The position numbers and the translations under genes are program-made. 64,000 nt of DNA from Mucilaginibacter jinjuensis (GTDB taxonomy: Bacteria; Bacteroidota; Bacteroidia; Sphingobacteriales; Sphingobacteriaceae). This document shows, one piece after another, positions 16,339 to 25,343 of this stretch; the first letter of the stretch is position 1, and every line of letters begins with the position of its first letter. Below the pieces are notes generated by a model. The model was not told the origin of the DNA and did no database searches. It worked only from the letters and a program-made list of their open reading frames with translations. Location: the NCBI RefSeq assembly GCF_028596025.1, contig NZ_CP117167.1, forward strand, positions 2,046,001 through 2,110,000, written 5' to 3'.

Positions 16339-18108
16339 TTACTTAATAACAATGTTGTAAGGCATACGTGCTTGCGGGTTACGCATCATACTTTGTAAGC
16401 CTTTTACCTGCTCGTAATATTTAAAGTTTTCGCCCAGTTCTGATTGGATGGCGCGGGTTTTCATCTCGGTGCTTAAACCGCTGCCAAATTTGCTGAATAT
16501 GCTTTTCTGCTCTGGGTAGGCTACCAGCTTGTAATCTTTTACGTTGGCTTTTTTAGCAGCGCAGGTAATAGCGTCATTGATGTTACCCAGGCGGTCAACC
16601 AAACCCAATTTTAAGGCTTGGGTACCAGTCCACACGCGGCCCTGGCCAATGCTGTTGATGTAGGCTTGTGTTTTGTGGCGACCATCAGCTACGGCTTTGG
16701 TAAACTCATCGTAACCACGGTTCACCTGGTTTTGCAGGATCAAATGCTCTTCGGGACTAAGCGGACGGCTGATATCGCCCAGATCTGAGAACTTACCGGT
16801 TTTTACACCATCAAACGTAACACCCAATTTATCGTTAAAGAATTTCTGCATGTTAGGCAGGATAGAGAAGATGCCTATTGAACCTGTAATGGTATTCGGC
16901 TCGGCAATAATGCTATCGGCAGCGCATGAGATGTAATAACCGCCAGAAGCTGCGTAATCGCCCATAGAAACGATAACCGGTTTAACTTTCTTGGTCAGCA
17001 TAACTTCGCGCCAGATCACAGCCGATGCAATTGAGCTGCCACCCGGTGAGTTAACACGCAATACAACGGCTTTAACTTTATTATCCAGACGTACTTTGCG
17101 GATAGCGGCAGAAATTTTATCAGAACCGATGCTGTTATCATCGCCATCGCCGCCACCTATTTCGCCCGAGGCGTAAATGATAGCCACACGGCGGTCTGAA
17201 GAGCCTTCATCGTCCTTCTTGTCGCCTTCGCTCTTGGTGTAATCATCAATGCTTACACTTTTAACATCTTTTTTATGGCTGATGCCGGTACGGTCTTTCA
17301 GGTCGTCCAGTATTTCGTCTTTATATTTAAGGCCGTCAACCAGTTTATATTTCAAGGCATCCTCGGGATACTGAATTTTCATGTTGTTGGCAATATCTTT
17401 CAGCGTATCCACATTTAAGTGGCGGCTGTTGGCAATGCCTGTTAAAAAGTAATCGTACAACGAACCCATGTACGAGGTAACCTGCTCGCGGTTGGCATCA
17501 CTCATTTTGGTGAGGATAAAAGGTTCAACAGCACTTTTGTAAGTACCTACTTTAATAACCTGTGCTTCGATGCCCAGTTTATCCAGCGTACCTTTCAGGA
17601 AGGTGATCTGTGAGCTGAAGCCGCTAAAATCAAACATCCCTTTAGGGTTGATATATACTTTATCGGCTACTGAAGCCAGGTAGTAAAAGCTTTGTGTATA
17701 GATTTCGCCGTAGGCTACAATGAACTTGCCCGATTTTTTAAAGTCGATCAATGCCTTGCGGATCTCTTCGGTAGTGGCCTGACCAGATAGCATATAGCTT
17801 TCGCTCAGATAAATACCTTTAATGTTATCGTCGGTTTTGGCTTTTTTAATGTTGGCCAGGATGTCGTTTAACCCTATTGATTTATCGGTATCGAAACCCA
17901 GGAAGCTTAAACCTGCCAACGGGTTATTGGGGGTGCGTTCGGTAATAGGATGGTCGATAGAGATATTGAGTACAGAGTTGCTCTCAACGGTAACATTTTT
18001 ATCGCCACTGGCTGATGCCACGATACCAATTAGTATTAAAACTAAAATGATGCCTGCAAAAATAAGCCCGACTATTGTGGCTAATACAAATTTGAAAAAT
18101 TGTTTCAT
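16339..18108 (-). CDS. sppA: Signal peptide peptidase SppA, 67K type
   Basis: This 589-residue inner-membrane serine protease is anchored by an N-terminal helix (FVLATIVGLIFAGIILVLILIG). Like the Escherichia coli enzyme it has two tandem crotonase-like domains. The general-base lysine is in VGTYKSAVEPF (about residue 190) and the nucleophile serine in GDYAASGGYYISCAAD (about residue 388). It degrades leftover signal peptides on the periplasmic side. It diverges from folK with an 86-base intergenic region and is followed by a hairpin terminator. Confidence 0.95.
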   Translation of the reverse strand: MKQFFKFVLATIVGLIFAGIILVLILIGIVASASGDKNVTVESNSVLNISIDHPITERTPNNPLAGLSFLGFDTDKSIGLNDILANIKKAKTDDNIKGIYLSESYMLSGQATTEEIRKALIDFKKSGKFIVAYGEIYTQSFYYLASVADKVYINPKGMFDFSGFSSQITFLKGTLDKLGIEAQVIKVGTYKSAVEPFILTKMSDANREQVTSYMGSLYDYFLTGIANSRHLNVDTLKDIANNMKIQYPEDALKYKLVDGLKYKDEILDDLKDRTGISHKKDVKSVSIDDYTKSEGDKKDDEGSSDRRVAIIYASGEIGGGDGDDNSIGSDKISAAIRKVRLDNKVKAVVLRVNSPGGSSIASAVIWREVMLTKKVKPVIVSMGDYAASGGYYISCAADSIIAEPNTITGSIGIFSILPNMQKFFNDKLGVTFDGVKTGKFSDLGDISRPLSPEEHLILQNQVNRGYDEFTKAVADGRHKTQAYINSIGQGRVWTGTQALKLGLVDRLGNINDAITCAAKKANVKDYKLVAYPEQKSIFSKFGSGLSTEMKTRAIQSELGENFKYYEQVKGLQSMMRNPQARMPYNIVIK

Positions 18109-18194
18109 TAAGTGGTATAAATCTTTTTATCTATGCAAACTTAGCAATTCGCTATGTTAATGTTTAGAATGCTGTCCATAATATTTGTTACAAC

Positions 18195-18674
18195 ATGATT
18201 AATGTTTTTTTGTTATTGGGAAGTAACCTGGGCGACAGGCAACTTTTTCTGAAACAGGCCATTAAGGGCATAGAAAATATGGCCGAAGTTGTACAGGTAT
18301 CATCTGTATACGAAACCGAAGCATGGGGAGTAGAAGGGCAGCCAAATTATCTTAACCAGGTTGTTTTAGTGAAAACTGATATGCTGCCACGTGCTATGCT
18401 GAAGAAACTATTGGACCTGGAGAAAGCACTGGGGCGCAAGCGGACTGAAAAATGGGGATCGCGCACTATTGATATTGACATCCTTTTCTTCGGCGAGATG
18501 ATTATAAATGATGACCCGGAGCTGATAATTCCACACCCAAGATTGCACGAAAGAAGGTTTACTTTAGAGCCTTTAGGAGAATTGGACAACCAATTTGTCC
18601 ATCCTGTGTTAAAAAAGACTATTTTACAGCTTAAAAATGAGCTTACAGATAGCTTGATTGTGAAAAAATTATAA
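18195..18674 (+). CDS. folK: 2-amino-4-hydroxy-6-hydroxymethyldihydropteridine diphosphokinase
   Basis: HPPK transfers pyrophosphate from ATP to hydroxymethyl-dihydropterin in folate synthesis. The family motifs are present in order: FLLLGSNLGDRQLFL, SSVYETEAWG, YLNQVV, and RTEKWGSRTIDIDILFFGE, followed by IPHPRLHERRFTLEPL. At 159 residues it is normal in length. It is 30 bases upstream of the Hpt-domain gene and probably shares its transcript. Confidence 0.96.
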   Translation: MINVFLLLGSNLGDRQLFLKQAIKGIENMAEVVQVSSVYETEAWGVEGQPNYLNQVVLVKTDMLPRAMLKKLLDLEKALGRKRTEKWGSRTIDIDILFFGEMIINDDPELIIPHPRLHERRFTLEPLGELDNQFVHPVLKKTILQLKNELTDSLIVKKL

Positions 18675-18704
18675 CTTTGGGTAACTAACTAATATTTCTA
18701 TCTT

Positions 18705-19073
18705 ATGGCTGATAACCAAGACCTTGACTTGACCTTTTTATACGAAATAGCCGACGGCAGCAACGAGTTTATTGTAGAATCGATAGATATGTTTATGCAG
18801 CAGTCGCCAGAGCTATTACACCTGATAGATACCGCCATTACAGCAGGCGATTGGCCAGCGGCTGCCTCATCTGCACATAAGTTAAAACCGAACCTTGGTT
18901 TCTTTGGTATGATCGACAGCCAGTCGGCCATGCAGGAGATTGAGCACCTGGCCAAAACCGGCGCACCGGATGTACACGATATTACTACCCGTTTTAATGA
19001 AGTAAGAAGTGTAATTACAGGAAACCTGCGTAAACTACAGCAAATAAAAACAGAGGCTGCGTCGCAGCTTTAG
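18705..19073 (+). CDS. Hpt (histidine phosphotransfer) domain protein
   Basis: This 122-residue, single-domain protein is all helical. It has the phosphorylation motif SAHKLKPNLGFFGM, in which His58 is the expected phospho-acceptor. Hpt proteins shuttle phosphate between hybrid kinases and response regulators in the cytosol. No kinase or regulator is adjacent, so its partners must be elsewhere. It follows folK by 30 bases and is ended by a long-loop hairpin with a T-run. Confidence 0.85.
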   Translation: MADNQDLDLTFLYEIADGSNEFIVESIDMFMQQSPELLHLIDTAITAGDWPAAASSAHKLKPNLGFFGMIDSQSAMQEIEHLAKTGAPDVHDITTRFNEVRSVITGNLRKLQQIKTEAASQL

Positions 19074-19102
19074 TGTTTTCCCGGAAAAAAATAGAAATTT
19101 AT

Positions 19103-19156
19103 AACCTTAGCAGTGTTAGAAGTCAGAGATTTTGAATACTGCTAAGGTTATTTTTT
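19103..19156 (+). terminator. Terminator after the Hpt gene
   Basis: Twelve-base arms AACCTTAGCAGT and ACTGCTAAGGTT flank a 23-base loop and are followed by a run of six T. It lies 30 bases past the Hpt gene stop. Confidence 0.7.
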
Positions 19157-19216
19157 GATGCCCCATCGGGGCTACCTATTTATAGAAATAAATATAAAGC
19201 TCAGCCTAAATTTCTA

Positions 19217-19317
19217 CCCCTTATTAACGTTTTGGCAAATTGCACTGACAGTAGTGTTCCCCTAATTTAGGGGAATGCAATGATTGTGCTACTACTTCTA
19301 ACATTAATAAGGGGTAT
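19217..19317. repeat. 100-base imperfect nested inverted repeat
   Basis: The outer arms are TACCCCTTATTAACGTT and AACATTAATAAGGGGTA. Inside them AGTAGTG pairs with the later TACTACT region, and at the centre CCCCTAA pairs with TTAGGGG. The whole could fold as one long bulged hairpin. I saw no second copy in this window. Confidence 0.6.
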
Positions 19318-19495
19318 AAATTGTAGCAGGTTAAAAGATGTGGGTACCCCATATAGGCGCAAGTAATGTAGCTGTAGAATGTGGGCTGGGTACTTGTGCC
19401 TATACAAGCTTAGCATGCGAGTGACCCCTCCCTGCCACGGCACAGGCAACCGCACCCCTCCCGAGGAGGGACGTTTGCAGCACTGTTTATTCTTT

Positions 19496-19523
19496 CGCCA
19501 TTGTTGGTGTTGTCACCAACAAT
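19496..19523. repeat. CCATTGTTGGTGTTG palindromic repeat, copy 1
   Basis: The ATTGTTGGTG arm pairs with CACCAACAAT around a TTGT centre. The same palindrome occurs twice in the pair at 43477-43554, and degenerate versions lie near 28484-28519 and 37764-37793. Confidence 0.75.
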
Positions 19524-19542
19524 ATCACGATTCTAAGAAAAA

Positions 19543-19797
19543 TTAAATAGCTTTTATTTCGAAGGTATAGCTTTCCATAATCAGGTTAGCTAATAAGCTT
19601 TTGCAAGCTTGTTCTACTTTAGCGTGGGCTACCTCTGCATTTTCTGCATCGATCTCTAAAGTAATGTGTTTGCCGATACGGATATTATCGATCTCAGACA
19701 AGCCAAGGTTTTTCATACTTCCTGAAACTGCTTTTCCTTGTGGGTCAAGAATTTCTTTTTTTGGCATTACGTCGATTTCGGCCTGGAACTTTGTCAT
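19543..19797 (-). CDS. purS: Phosphoribosylformylglycinamidine synthase subunit PurS
   Basis: PurS is the small subunit that joins PurL and PurQ in the FGAM synthase of purine synthesis. The 84-residue protein has the family pattern FQAEIDVMPKKEILDPQGKAV, then IGKHITLEIDAENAEVAHAKVEQACKS, a ferredoxin-like fold. Its ATG overlaps the stop of pssA by 4 bases (ATGA), so the two are translationally coupled. purL and purQ are not nearby. Confidence 0.92.
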   Translation of the reverse strand: MTKFQAEIDVMPKKEILDPQGKAVSGSMKNLGLSEIDNIRIGKHITLEIDAENAEVAHAKVEQACKSLLANLIMESYTFEIKAI

Positions 19798-20507
19798 TTG
19801 GGTATAAATCTGAATTGAATTACTGATAGGGTGATATACATCAAGATAACCACCGGAATTGCAGCAAATTTAAAAAATAGAATCAGAATAGCCGAAAATA
19901 ACAGCAGTAAATACCTGAATATATTTTTATTGAAATCGCGGTTCTTAAATTTAAGCGACATCAGCGGCATCTCTGCAACCAGTAAAGCGCACATTATCAG
20001 CACAAAGCATGATAAGAAGTAAGGGTTGAGGATATAATCTGTAAAGATTAAATTATGCTCACGCAGTATTAATGGGAATGATGCTATTAATATAGCATTA
20101 GCCGGCGTTGGTAAACCGATAAAGTTTTCGGCCTGGCGGGTATCAATATTAAACTTAGCCAGCCTTAAAGCCGAGAATACGGGTAATAAGAAGGCAATAA
20201 AGTTTAAGAAGTTGCTGATATGCTCAATCTGCGGAGCCTGTAAAAACAGTTCGTACAGGATAACTGAAGGTAAAACACCGAAGCTTACCATATCGGCAAG
20301 TGAATCAAGATCTTTACCTATACCAGAAAATGATTGGAGTACACGTGAAGCCAGTCCGTCGAAAAAATCGAATATGGCCGACAGGAAAATGCAATAGGCA
20401 GCCACCACCAGGTTGTCCTGAAAGGCAAATACAATACCTACGCATCCACTGAATAAATTAAAACAGGTAATGGCGTTGGGTAAGTGTTTTCTAACTCGTT
20501 GTTTCAT
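19794..20507 (-). CDS. pssA: CDP-diacylglycerol-serine O-phosphatidyltransferase
   Basis: PssA is an inner-membrane enzyme that makes phosphatidylserine, the precursor of phosphatidylethanolamine. The CDP-alcohol phosphatidyltransferase motif is visible as DFFDGLASR followed by GKDLDSLADMVSFGVLP. It differs slightly from the usual consensus, with Ser where Ala is common before the Arg. About six to eight membrane helices follow. I choose the ATG at 20507 (MKQRVRKHLPNAITCFNL), because the longer frame begins with a TTG at 20528 that adds seven non-conserved residues. It lies downstream of rho and overlaps purS by 4 bases. Confidence 0.93.
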   Translation of the reverse strand: MKQRVRKHLPNAITCFNLFSGCVGIVFAFQDNLVVAAYCIFLSAIFDFFDGLASRVLQSFSGIGKDLDSLADMVSFGVLPSVILYELFLQAPQIEHISNFLNFIAFLLPVFSALRLAKFNIDTRQAENFIGLPTPANAILIASFPLILREHNLIFTDYILNPYFLSCFVLIMCALLVAEMPLMSLKFKNRDFNKNIFRYLLLLFSAILILFFKFAAIPVVILMYITLSVIQFRFIPK

Positions 20508-20592
20508 TCGCGGCTGTAAATATAGCAACCCAATATTAAGGTTTTATGAAGTTAAGGGTTTTAATCTTATCCTCATAAAACCTTTGATATTT

Positions 20593-22269
20593 TTATGAAT
20601 TCATCGAAATCAGGAATTCTTCGTTGGTTTTTGTACCACGGATCTGTGCCTGTAAAAACTCCATTGATTCTTGAGAGTTCATATCGGCCAGGTGGTTACG
20701 TAAAATCCAGATGCGTTGCAGCGTATCGCGATCGAGTAACAGATCATCGCGGCGGGTGCTTGATGCAGTAAGATCAATAGCCGGGAATATACGTTTGTTA
20801 GATAATTTTCTATCCAGTTGAAGCTCCATGTTACCGGTACCTTTAAATTCTTCAAAGATAACCTCGTCCATTTTAGAGCCTGTTTCGGTTAATGCAGTAG
20901 CAATAATGGTTAATGAACCGCCATCTTCGATGTTACGGGCCGCACCAAAAAAGCGCTTAGGTTTGTGCAATGCATTGGCATCAACACCACCCGATAATAT
21001 TTTACCGGATGCCGGGGCAACGGTATTGTAAGCACGTGCCAAACGGGTGATTGAATCCAATAGGATAACCACATCGTGACCGCACTCTACCATACGTTTT
21101 GCTTTTTCCAGAACGATGTTGGCAATTTTTACGTGGCGTTCGGCAGGCTCATCAAAAGTTGATGAAATTACTTCGGCGCGTACGCTGCGGGCCATATCGG
21201 TAACCTCTTCAGGGCGCTCATCAATTAACAGGATGATCAGGTATACCTCCGGGTGGTTCTTTGCAATCGCGTTAGCCACATCCTTTAATAACATGGTTTT
21301 ACCAGTTTTAGGTTGCGCCACGATCAATCCACGCTGGCCTTTACCAATAGGAGAGAACAGGTCCATAATACGGGTTGAATAGTTGCCCGGATCTGTGAAC
21401 AGGTTTAATCTTTCCTGCGGGAAAAGCGGTGTTAAGTGGTCGAATGGTACACGGTCACGCACTTCAGCAGGGATCCGGCCGTTAATGGCTTCCACACGTA
21501 CCAAAGGGAAATATTTTTCGCCTTCTTTCGGAGGGCGAATGCTTCCGCGAACGGTATCACCAGTTTTTAAGCCGAAAAGTTTGATTTGCGACTGTGAAAC
21601 ATAGATATCATCCGGAGAAGTTAAGTAGTTATAGTCAGACGAACGCAGGAAACCGTAACCATCCGGCATAATTTCTAAAACGCCTTCGTTAACAATAACG
21701 TTATCAAAATCAAGATTTATAGCAGGTTCCTGCTGCTTGTTGTTGCTGTTACCGTTTCCGTTGCCATTATTACCGTTACCATTGTTCTGGAAACGTTGTT
21801 GTTTCTCAAAACGTGGCTGGCGGCCTTCCTGTGCAGGGGCTTCGGGTCTTGGTGCAACTGGTTCGCGTTCGGCAACAGGTGCTTCGCTTACAGGTGCATC
21901 ATAGCTTTTTTTAGGTTCAGAGTTACCATCACCATCAAACAAAGTAGACTCAACAGGCGAATCCTGCGGAGCGTCCTTTTTTGCTTTTACGCTGCGGGCC
22001 CTTTTACCACGGGGTTTATCGTCATCGCCTTCTGCACTGTCGTCCGTTGCGGTTGCAGTATCAGCAGAGGTGTTTGTGTTAATTTCAGAGTAATTAGTAG
22101 AAAGAGCACTTTGCTGGGCGCGTGCTTGCTCTATAAGCTGATGCTGCTCGTTAATACGGATAATTAACTGTGGCTTACGCAATTCGTCAGCCTCGCTAAT
22201 ACCCATACTTTTTGCCATCAGGCGTAACTCAGACACGAGTTTGTCATTCAATTCAATTGTATCCGACAT
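20593..22269 (-). CDS. rho: Transcription termination factor Rho with large disordered insertion
   Basis: Rho is the hexameric RNA-dependent ATPase that ends transcription. The 558-residue protein has an N-terminal helical SAP-like part (residues 1-45). A long polar, low-complexity region follows (about 50-185) rich in Asp/Glu, Pro, then Asn/Gly ([16 protein letters not shown]). Next come the RNA-binding cold-shock domain (about 190-270, [20 protein letters not shown]) and the ATPase with Walker [12 protein letters not shown] near residue 320 and [15 protein letters not shown]. Rho of Escherichia coli is about 419 residues and lacks the insertion. Bacteroidota Rho proteins commonly carry it, and in Bacteroides it has been linked to condensate formation. 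It is upstream of pssA and purS. Confidence 0.97.
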   Translation of the reverse strand: MSDTIELNDKLVSELRLMAKSMGISEADELRKPQLIIRINEQHQLIEQARAQQSALSTNYSEINTNTSADTATATDDSAEGDDDKPRGKRARSVKAKKDAPQDSPVESTLFDGDGNSEPKKSYDAPVSEAPVAEREPVAPRPEAPAQEGRQPRFEKQQRFQNNGNGNNGNGNGNSNNKQQEPAINLDFDNVIVNEGVLEIMPDGYGFLRSSDYNYLTSPDDIYVSQSQIKLFGLKTGDTVRGSIRPPKEGEKYFPLVRVEAINGRIPAEVRDRVPFDHLTPLFPQERLNLFTDPGNYSTRIMDLFSPIGKGQRGLIVAQPKTGKTMLLKDVANAIAKNHPEVYLIILLIDERPEEVTDMARSVRAEVISSTFDEPAERHVKIANIVLEKAKRMVECGHDVVILLDSITRLARAYNTVAPASGKILSGGVDANALHKPKRFFGAARNIEDGGSLTIIATALTETGSKMDEVIFEEFKGTGNMELQLDRKLSNKRIFPAIDLTASSTRRDDLLLDRDTLQRIWILRNHLADMNSQESMEFLQAQIRGTKTNEEFLISMNS

Positions 22270-22543
22270 GAGAGGAATTATAGTTCAAAAAGGAAATTTT
22301 TTTAATTAAGAAGTCCGCCTGCAATTTGCTTAGCAAAAAACCAAGTATTCGTATTTTGTAAATCTGTATAAACCGGGATATTTTTATCGTCTCTCAGATA
22401 CAAGAAAACTTTTTCAGGAAAACGATACAATGGTACTATAAATATTAGTTAATTCAAAATATTTGAAAAATATATACATTCAGATAACATTCCGGGTTAT
22501 TTTTAGTTTTTTTGTGCTTTGAAAAAACACAAATTTCTTTCAA

Positions 22544-23377
22544 ATGCTTTCCAGACACCAGCTTATCGATCAGATCAAACGTAAAAAAACATTTTTATGT
22601 ATAGGTCTCGATCCCGATATCGAAAAAATTCCCGCTTTTTTACACCAATACGCCGATCCCGTCCTCGAATTCAACAAAAGGATAATTGATGCTACTAAAG
22701 ATTTGTGTGTGGCTTATAAACCTAATGCAGCTTTCTACGAAAGTAAAGGCATAAAAGGTTTGCAAAGTTTAATAGATACCTACAAATATTTGCCCAAAGA
22801 GTGTCTCAGCATTATTGATGCCAAGCGCGGCGACATTGGAAACACCTCTGATCAGTACGCACAGGCCTTTTTTAATGAGGAAGTAACTGGCATGGGCTTC
22901 GATGCCATCACTATTACACCTTACATGGGTAACGATAGTGTTACACCATATTTAAAGTATGAGGGCAAATGGGTGATTATCCTGGCGCTAACTTCATCTG
23001 TTGGCAGTAAGGATTTTCAATACCTTAACACAGAGCATGGCCATTTATACGAAGCTGTAATTCAAAAAGCCAATACCTGGGCCGGTGCCGATAGGATTAT
23101 GTACGTTGTAGGCGCAACCAAAAGCGAAGAATTTACCAACATCCGCAAATACGCACCCGATAACTTTTTACTGGTACCCGGCGTAGGCGCGCAAGGCGGC
23201 AGCCTGGAAGATGTGTGCAAATACGGCATCACCAAAGATTGCGGTCTGCTGGTTAACTCATCCCGCGGTATCATCTACGCCTCTAACGGTGAAGATTTTG
23301 CCGATGCTGCAAGGGCAGAAGCATTGAAATTGCAGGTGCAGATGGAGGAGGAGTTAGAGAAAGCTTCTGTTATTTAG
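22544..23377 (+). CDS. pyrF: Orotidine 5'-phosphate decarboxylase, long type
   Basis: PyrF makes UMP, the last step of de novo pyrimidine synthesis. The 277-residue protein belongs to the longer PyrF subfamily with FLCIGLDPDIEKIP at the start, VAYKPNAAFYES, and the catalytic array SIIDAKRGDIGNTSDQYA (Asp-Lys-Asp). It ends with the phosphate-binding LVPGVGAQGG and LLVNSSRGIIYAS. It diverges from rho across about 270 bases of AT-rich DNA with no hairpin. Confidence 0.96.
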   Translation: MLSRHQLIDQIKRKKTFLCIGLDPDIEKIPAFLHQYADPVLEFNKRIIDATKDLCVAYKPNAAFYESKGIKGLQSLIDTYKYLPKECLSIIDAKRGDIGNTSDQYAQAFFNEEVTGMGFDAITITPYMGNDSVTPYLKYEGKWVIILALTSSVGSKDFQYLNTEHGHLYEAVIQKANTWAGADRIMYVVGATKSEEFTNIRKYAPDNFLLVPGVGAQGGSLEDVCKYGITKDCGLLVNSSRGIIYASNGEDFADAARAEALKLQVQMEEELEKASVI

Positions 23378-23609
23378 TTGCAGTTTTTAGTAGCAGCGGC
23401 AGTCGCGAAGAGCGAATTAACCCCACGCACGTCATGCTGTCCCGACTATCGTTGGGATCAGCACCCCACGGGACAAGTCGGCGATTGGTATATCTTATAC
23501 TTGGGTTTTAGCTTAACACGTCATTGCGAGGTACGAAGCAATCCCCGACTTACAGAGCCGCTCTGTACAGTTCGCGATTGCTTCGTACCTCGCAATGACG
23601 GGAATAGCT
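23378..23609. other. Intergenic region with hairpin repeat
   Basis: 230 bases between pyrF and the cation exporter. It holds the perfect hairpin at 23519-23600 and, near 23430-23487, a weaker inverted repeat around GTCATGCTGTCCCG. A reading frame across the region is repeat sequence, not a gene. Confidence 0.7.
23519..23600. repeat. CGTCATTGCGAGG hairpin element, copy 1
   Basis: The 25-base arms are perfectly complementary (CGTCATTGCGAGGTACGAAG followed by CAATC). They enclose a 32-base loop that itself contains ACAGAG/CTCTGT. A second copy with almost the same loop lies at 28541-28624. Conservation of the loop as well as the arms marks it as one dispersed element. Confidence 0.9.
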
Positions 23610-24509
23610 TTATAACTCAGCCGGTTCTATAAACAACTGCTTATAATGCGGATATTTTTCTTGTATATCACTTCTTAATTGCTCAATCGCCTTAGTCACA
23701 TTCTGGCTACTAATATCCCGCTTAAAATTCACCTTAATGGCAATTATCACCTCCTCGGGTGCCAGGTAATTAGACAGGTGCTTAACAACCTTATTAACCG
23801 CCGGGTTACTTTCTACAATTTTAACAACCTCATTCAACTCTGCAGCATCGGGTGTTTCGCCCATTAGCAAACTGCGGCTTTCGCGGACAAGTACTATGGC
23901 TACTGCGGTAAGCAATAAGCCGATGAGTACAGATGCAATACCATCCAGATAAGGATTGTGTAATAACTGGCCGATTAGGATACCTGTAAAAGCTATCAGA
24001 ATCCCGATTACGTCGGCTGCATCTTCAAACAGTACTACAAAGGTTGTTGGGTCTTTACTTTCGCGTACGGCTTGCCAGAATGGGGTAGTGCCGCGTTGGC
24101 GGTTAAACTCTTTCATGGCGGTGATGAACGATAAGCCATCGAATATAAATGCAATAGCAAGTACCGCGTAGTTCCAAATTGGGTTTTTAACCTGTTCGGG
24201 GTTTCTTAAGTGTTCGATACCTTCATAAATAGAAAAGCCGCCACCCATCGCAAAAAACAACAGAGACACTACAAACGACCAGAAATAAAGCTCCCTGCCA
24301 TAACCAAAAGGGCGTTTCTCATCCGCGGGTTTCTGGCTTCGGCTGATGCCCAGTAGCAGCAGCACTTCATTACTGGTATCAACCAGGGAGTGGATGCCTT
24401 CTGATACCATTGCCGAGCTACCCGTAAAAAGCGCAGCAGCCAATTTAGTAATGGCAATACCCAGATTGGCCGCCAGGGCGGTATAAATAGGAGTTTTAGA
24501 TGAGGACAT
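23610..24509 (-). CDS. Cation diffusion facilitator family metal exporter
   Basis: This 299-residue inner-membrane protein has six predicted helices and a cytosolic C-terminal ferredoxin-like domain (about 210-299). The metal-site residues are HSLVD in helix 2 (His40, Asp44) and EDAADVIG in helix 5 (Asp163, Asp166), fitting a zinc/iron/manganese exporter driven by protons. The metal cannot be fixed from sequence alone. It is 192 bases downstream of the terminator-bearing inverted repeat and transcribed leftward alone. Confidence 0.92.
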   Translation of the reverse strand: MSSSKTPIYTALAANLGIAITKLAAALFTGSSAMVSEGIHSLVDTSNEVLLLLGISRSQKPADEKRPFGYGRELYFWSFVVSLLFFAMGGGFSIYEGIEHLRNPEQVKNPIWNYAVLAIAFIFDGLSFITAMKEFNRQRGTTPFWQAVRESKDPTTFVVLFEDAADVIGILIAFTGILIGQLLHNPYLDGIASVLIGLLLTAVAIVLVRESRSLLMGETPDAAELNEVVKIVESNPAVNKVVKHLSNYLAPEEVIIAIKVNFKRDISSQNVTKAIEQLRSDIQEKYPHYKQLFIEPAEL

Positions 24510-24574
24510 GAATTAAATTTTGTCGGCTCAACGATAGGGGGATGGTTAAGCGGTGATGTTGGTACAAATATAGT

Positions 24575-24701
24575 TTTTACGTGGGACGTTATACGTTTAA
24601 CGTTGTACGTAAAACAAAAAAGGTGCCGTGCAATTCGCACAACACCTTTTTCTATCGGATTTAAAAAACGTCCCACGTATAACGTCCCACGTAAAACGTA
24701 C
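24575..24701. repeat. 127-base inverted repeat enclosing a terminator
   Basis: The arms at 24576-24597 and 24675-24696 are perfect 22-base inverted repeats (TTTTACGTGGGACGTTATAC and its complement). The right side also repeats ACGTCCCACGTA in tandem. Between them lies the hairpin at 24616-24651. The right arm touches the stop of the PPOX-fold gene. This looks like a mobile repeat inserted just past the stop. Confidence 0.75.
24616..24651 (-). terminator. Terminator of the PPOX-fold gene
   Basis: The AAAAAGGTG/CACCTTTTT stem continues as GTGC/GCAC around AATTC. On the minus strand it ends in a run of T, 50 bases past the stop at 24701. Confidence 0.75.
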
Positions 24702-25237
24702 TATACAACCAGCTTGCCTTCAACAGAATCATCAAGCGTTTTGCCCAGGGCAGCGCCGATGGCTTGTTTGGCGAAGGCGATCATGGCACCGTGTTTATTA
24801 TCCCAGTAATAACCTTCAGATGGTTCTACCTTTACTACGCTGATGCGCGGATCATCCTCGCCCTCAGTAAACCAGGTTTTGAGGATGGGTTCCCAGAGTT
24901 CTTTGATCTTTTCTTTATCCTGGCTGATCTCGGCAATACCATAGATGTTCAGAAACCCCGCGTATTTAGATCCCTGGAACAGCAGGTGTACAAAAGGATC
25001 CGTACCGATCTCTGCATTCTTGTGGCTATCATTAGCGCTCAGGAACCAGAAATTACCTTCATCGTCAATCTTTTGGATCGACATCGGTCTTACCGACAAA
25101 GGGATCCCCGTTTTAATATTGGTGATAAAGAAACACGACTCAGCACTTTCGGCCAGTTCTTTGATCTTTTTATTAGCGTCTTCGCCTTCCAGGTTTTTAA
25201 AATTATCCTCGGGCTGGTTTTGATTAATGCTGTCCAT
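24701..25237 (-). CDS. Pyridoxamine 5'-phosphate oxidase-fold protein (general stress protein 26-like)
   Basis: This 178-residue protein has a split-barrel flavin-binding fold: KELAESAESCFFITNI, PLSVRPMSIQKIDDEGNFWFLSANDS, VHLLFQGSKYAGFLNIYGIAEI. It matches the stress-protein-26 branch, which binds FMN/FAD and is induced by stress in other bacteria. The substrate is unknown. I use the ATG at 25237 (MDSINQNQPED), because the longer frame to 25354 adds 39 residues that look like promoter DNA and would overlap the neighbouring stop region. An inverted repeat with a terminator follows. Confidence 0.85.
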   Translation of the reverse strand: MDSINQNQPEDNFKNLEGEDANKKIKELAESAESCFFITNIKTGIPLSVRPMSIQKIDDEGNFWFLSANDSHKNAEIGTDPFVHLLFQGSKYAGFLNIYGIAEISQDKEKIKELWEPILKTWFTEGEDDPRISVVKVEPSEGYYWDNKHGAMIAFAKQAIGAALGKTLDDSVEGKLVV

Positions 25238-25343
25238 AATATATGTTTTTGTCTTGGTAAATGATATAACATAAACCAATCCAAATCCATATTGTGTGGA
25301 AATAAATTTAATTAATTTGAAATAAATAGTGTGGTTGTAGAAA

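Larger units (their letters stand above)
19157..19542. other. Gene-free stretch with nested inverted repeats
   Basis: About 385 bases between the Hpt terminator and the purS stop. It contains a large nested inverted repeat at 19217-19317, a short CCTCCC/GGGAGG hairpin near 19456-19470, and a CCATTGTTGGTG-type repeat at 19496-19523. No gene is supported. Confidence 0.6.

Noticed and set aside
23378..23632. 84-residue frame after pyrF
   Set aside because: It reads straight through the perfect hairpin repeat and begins on the base after the pyrF stop.
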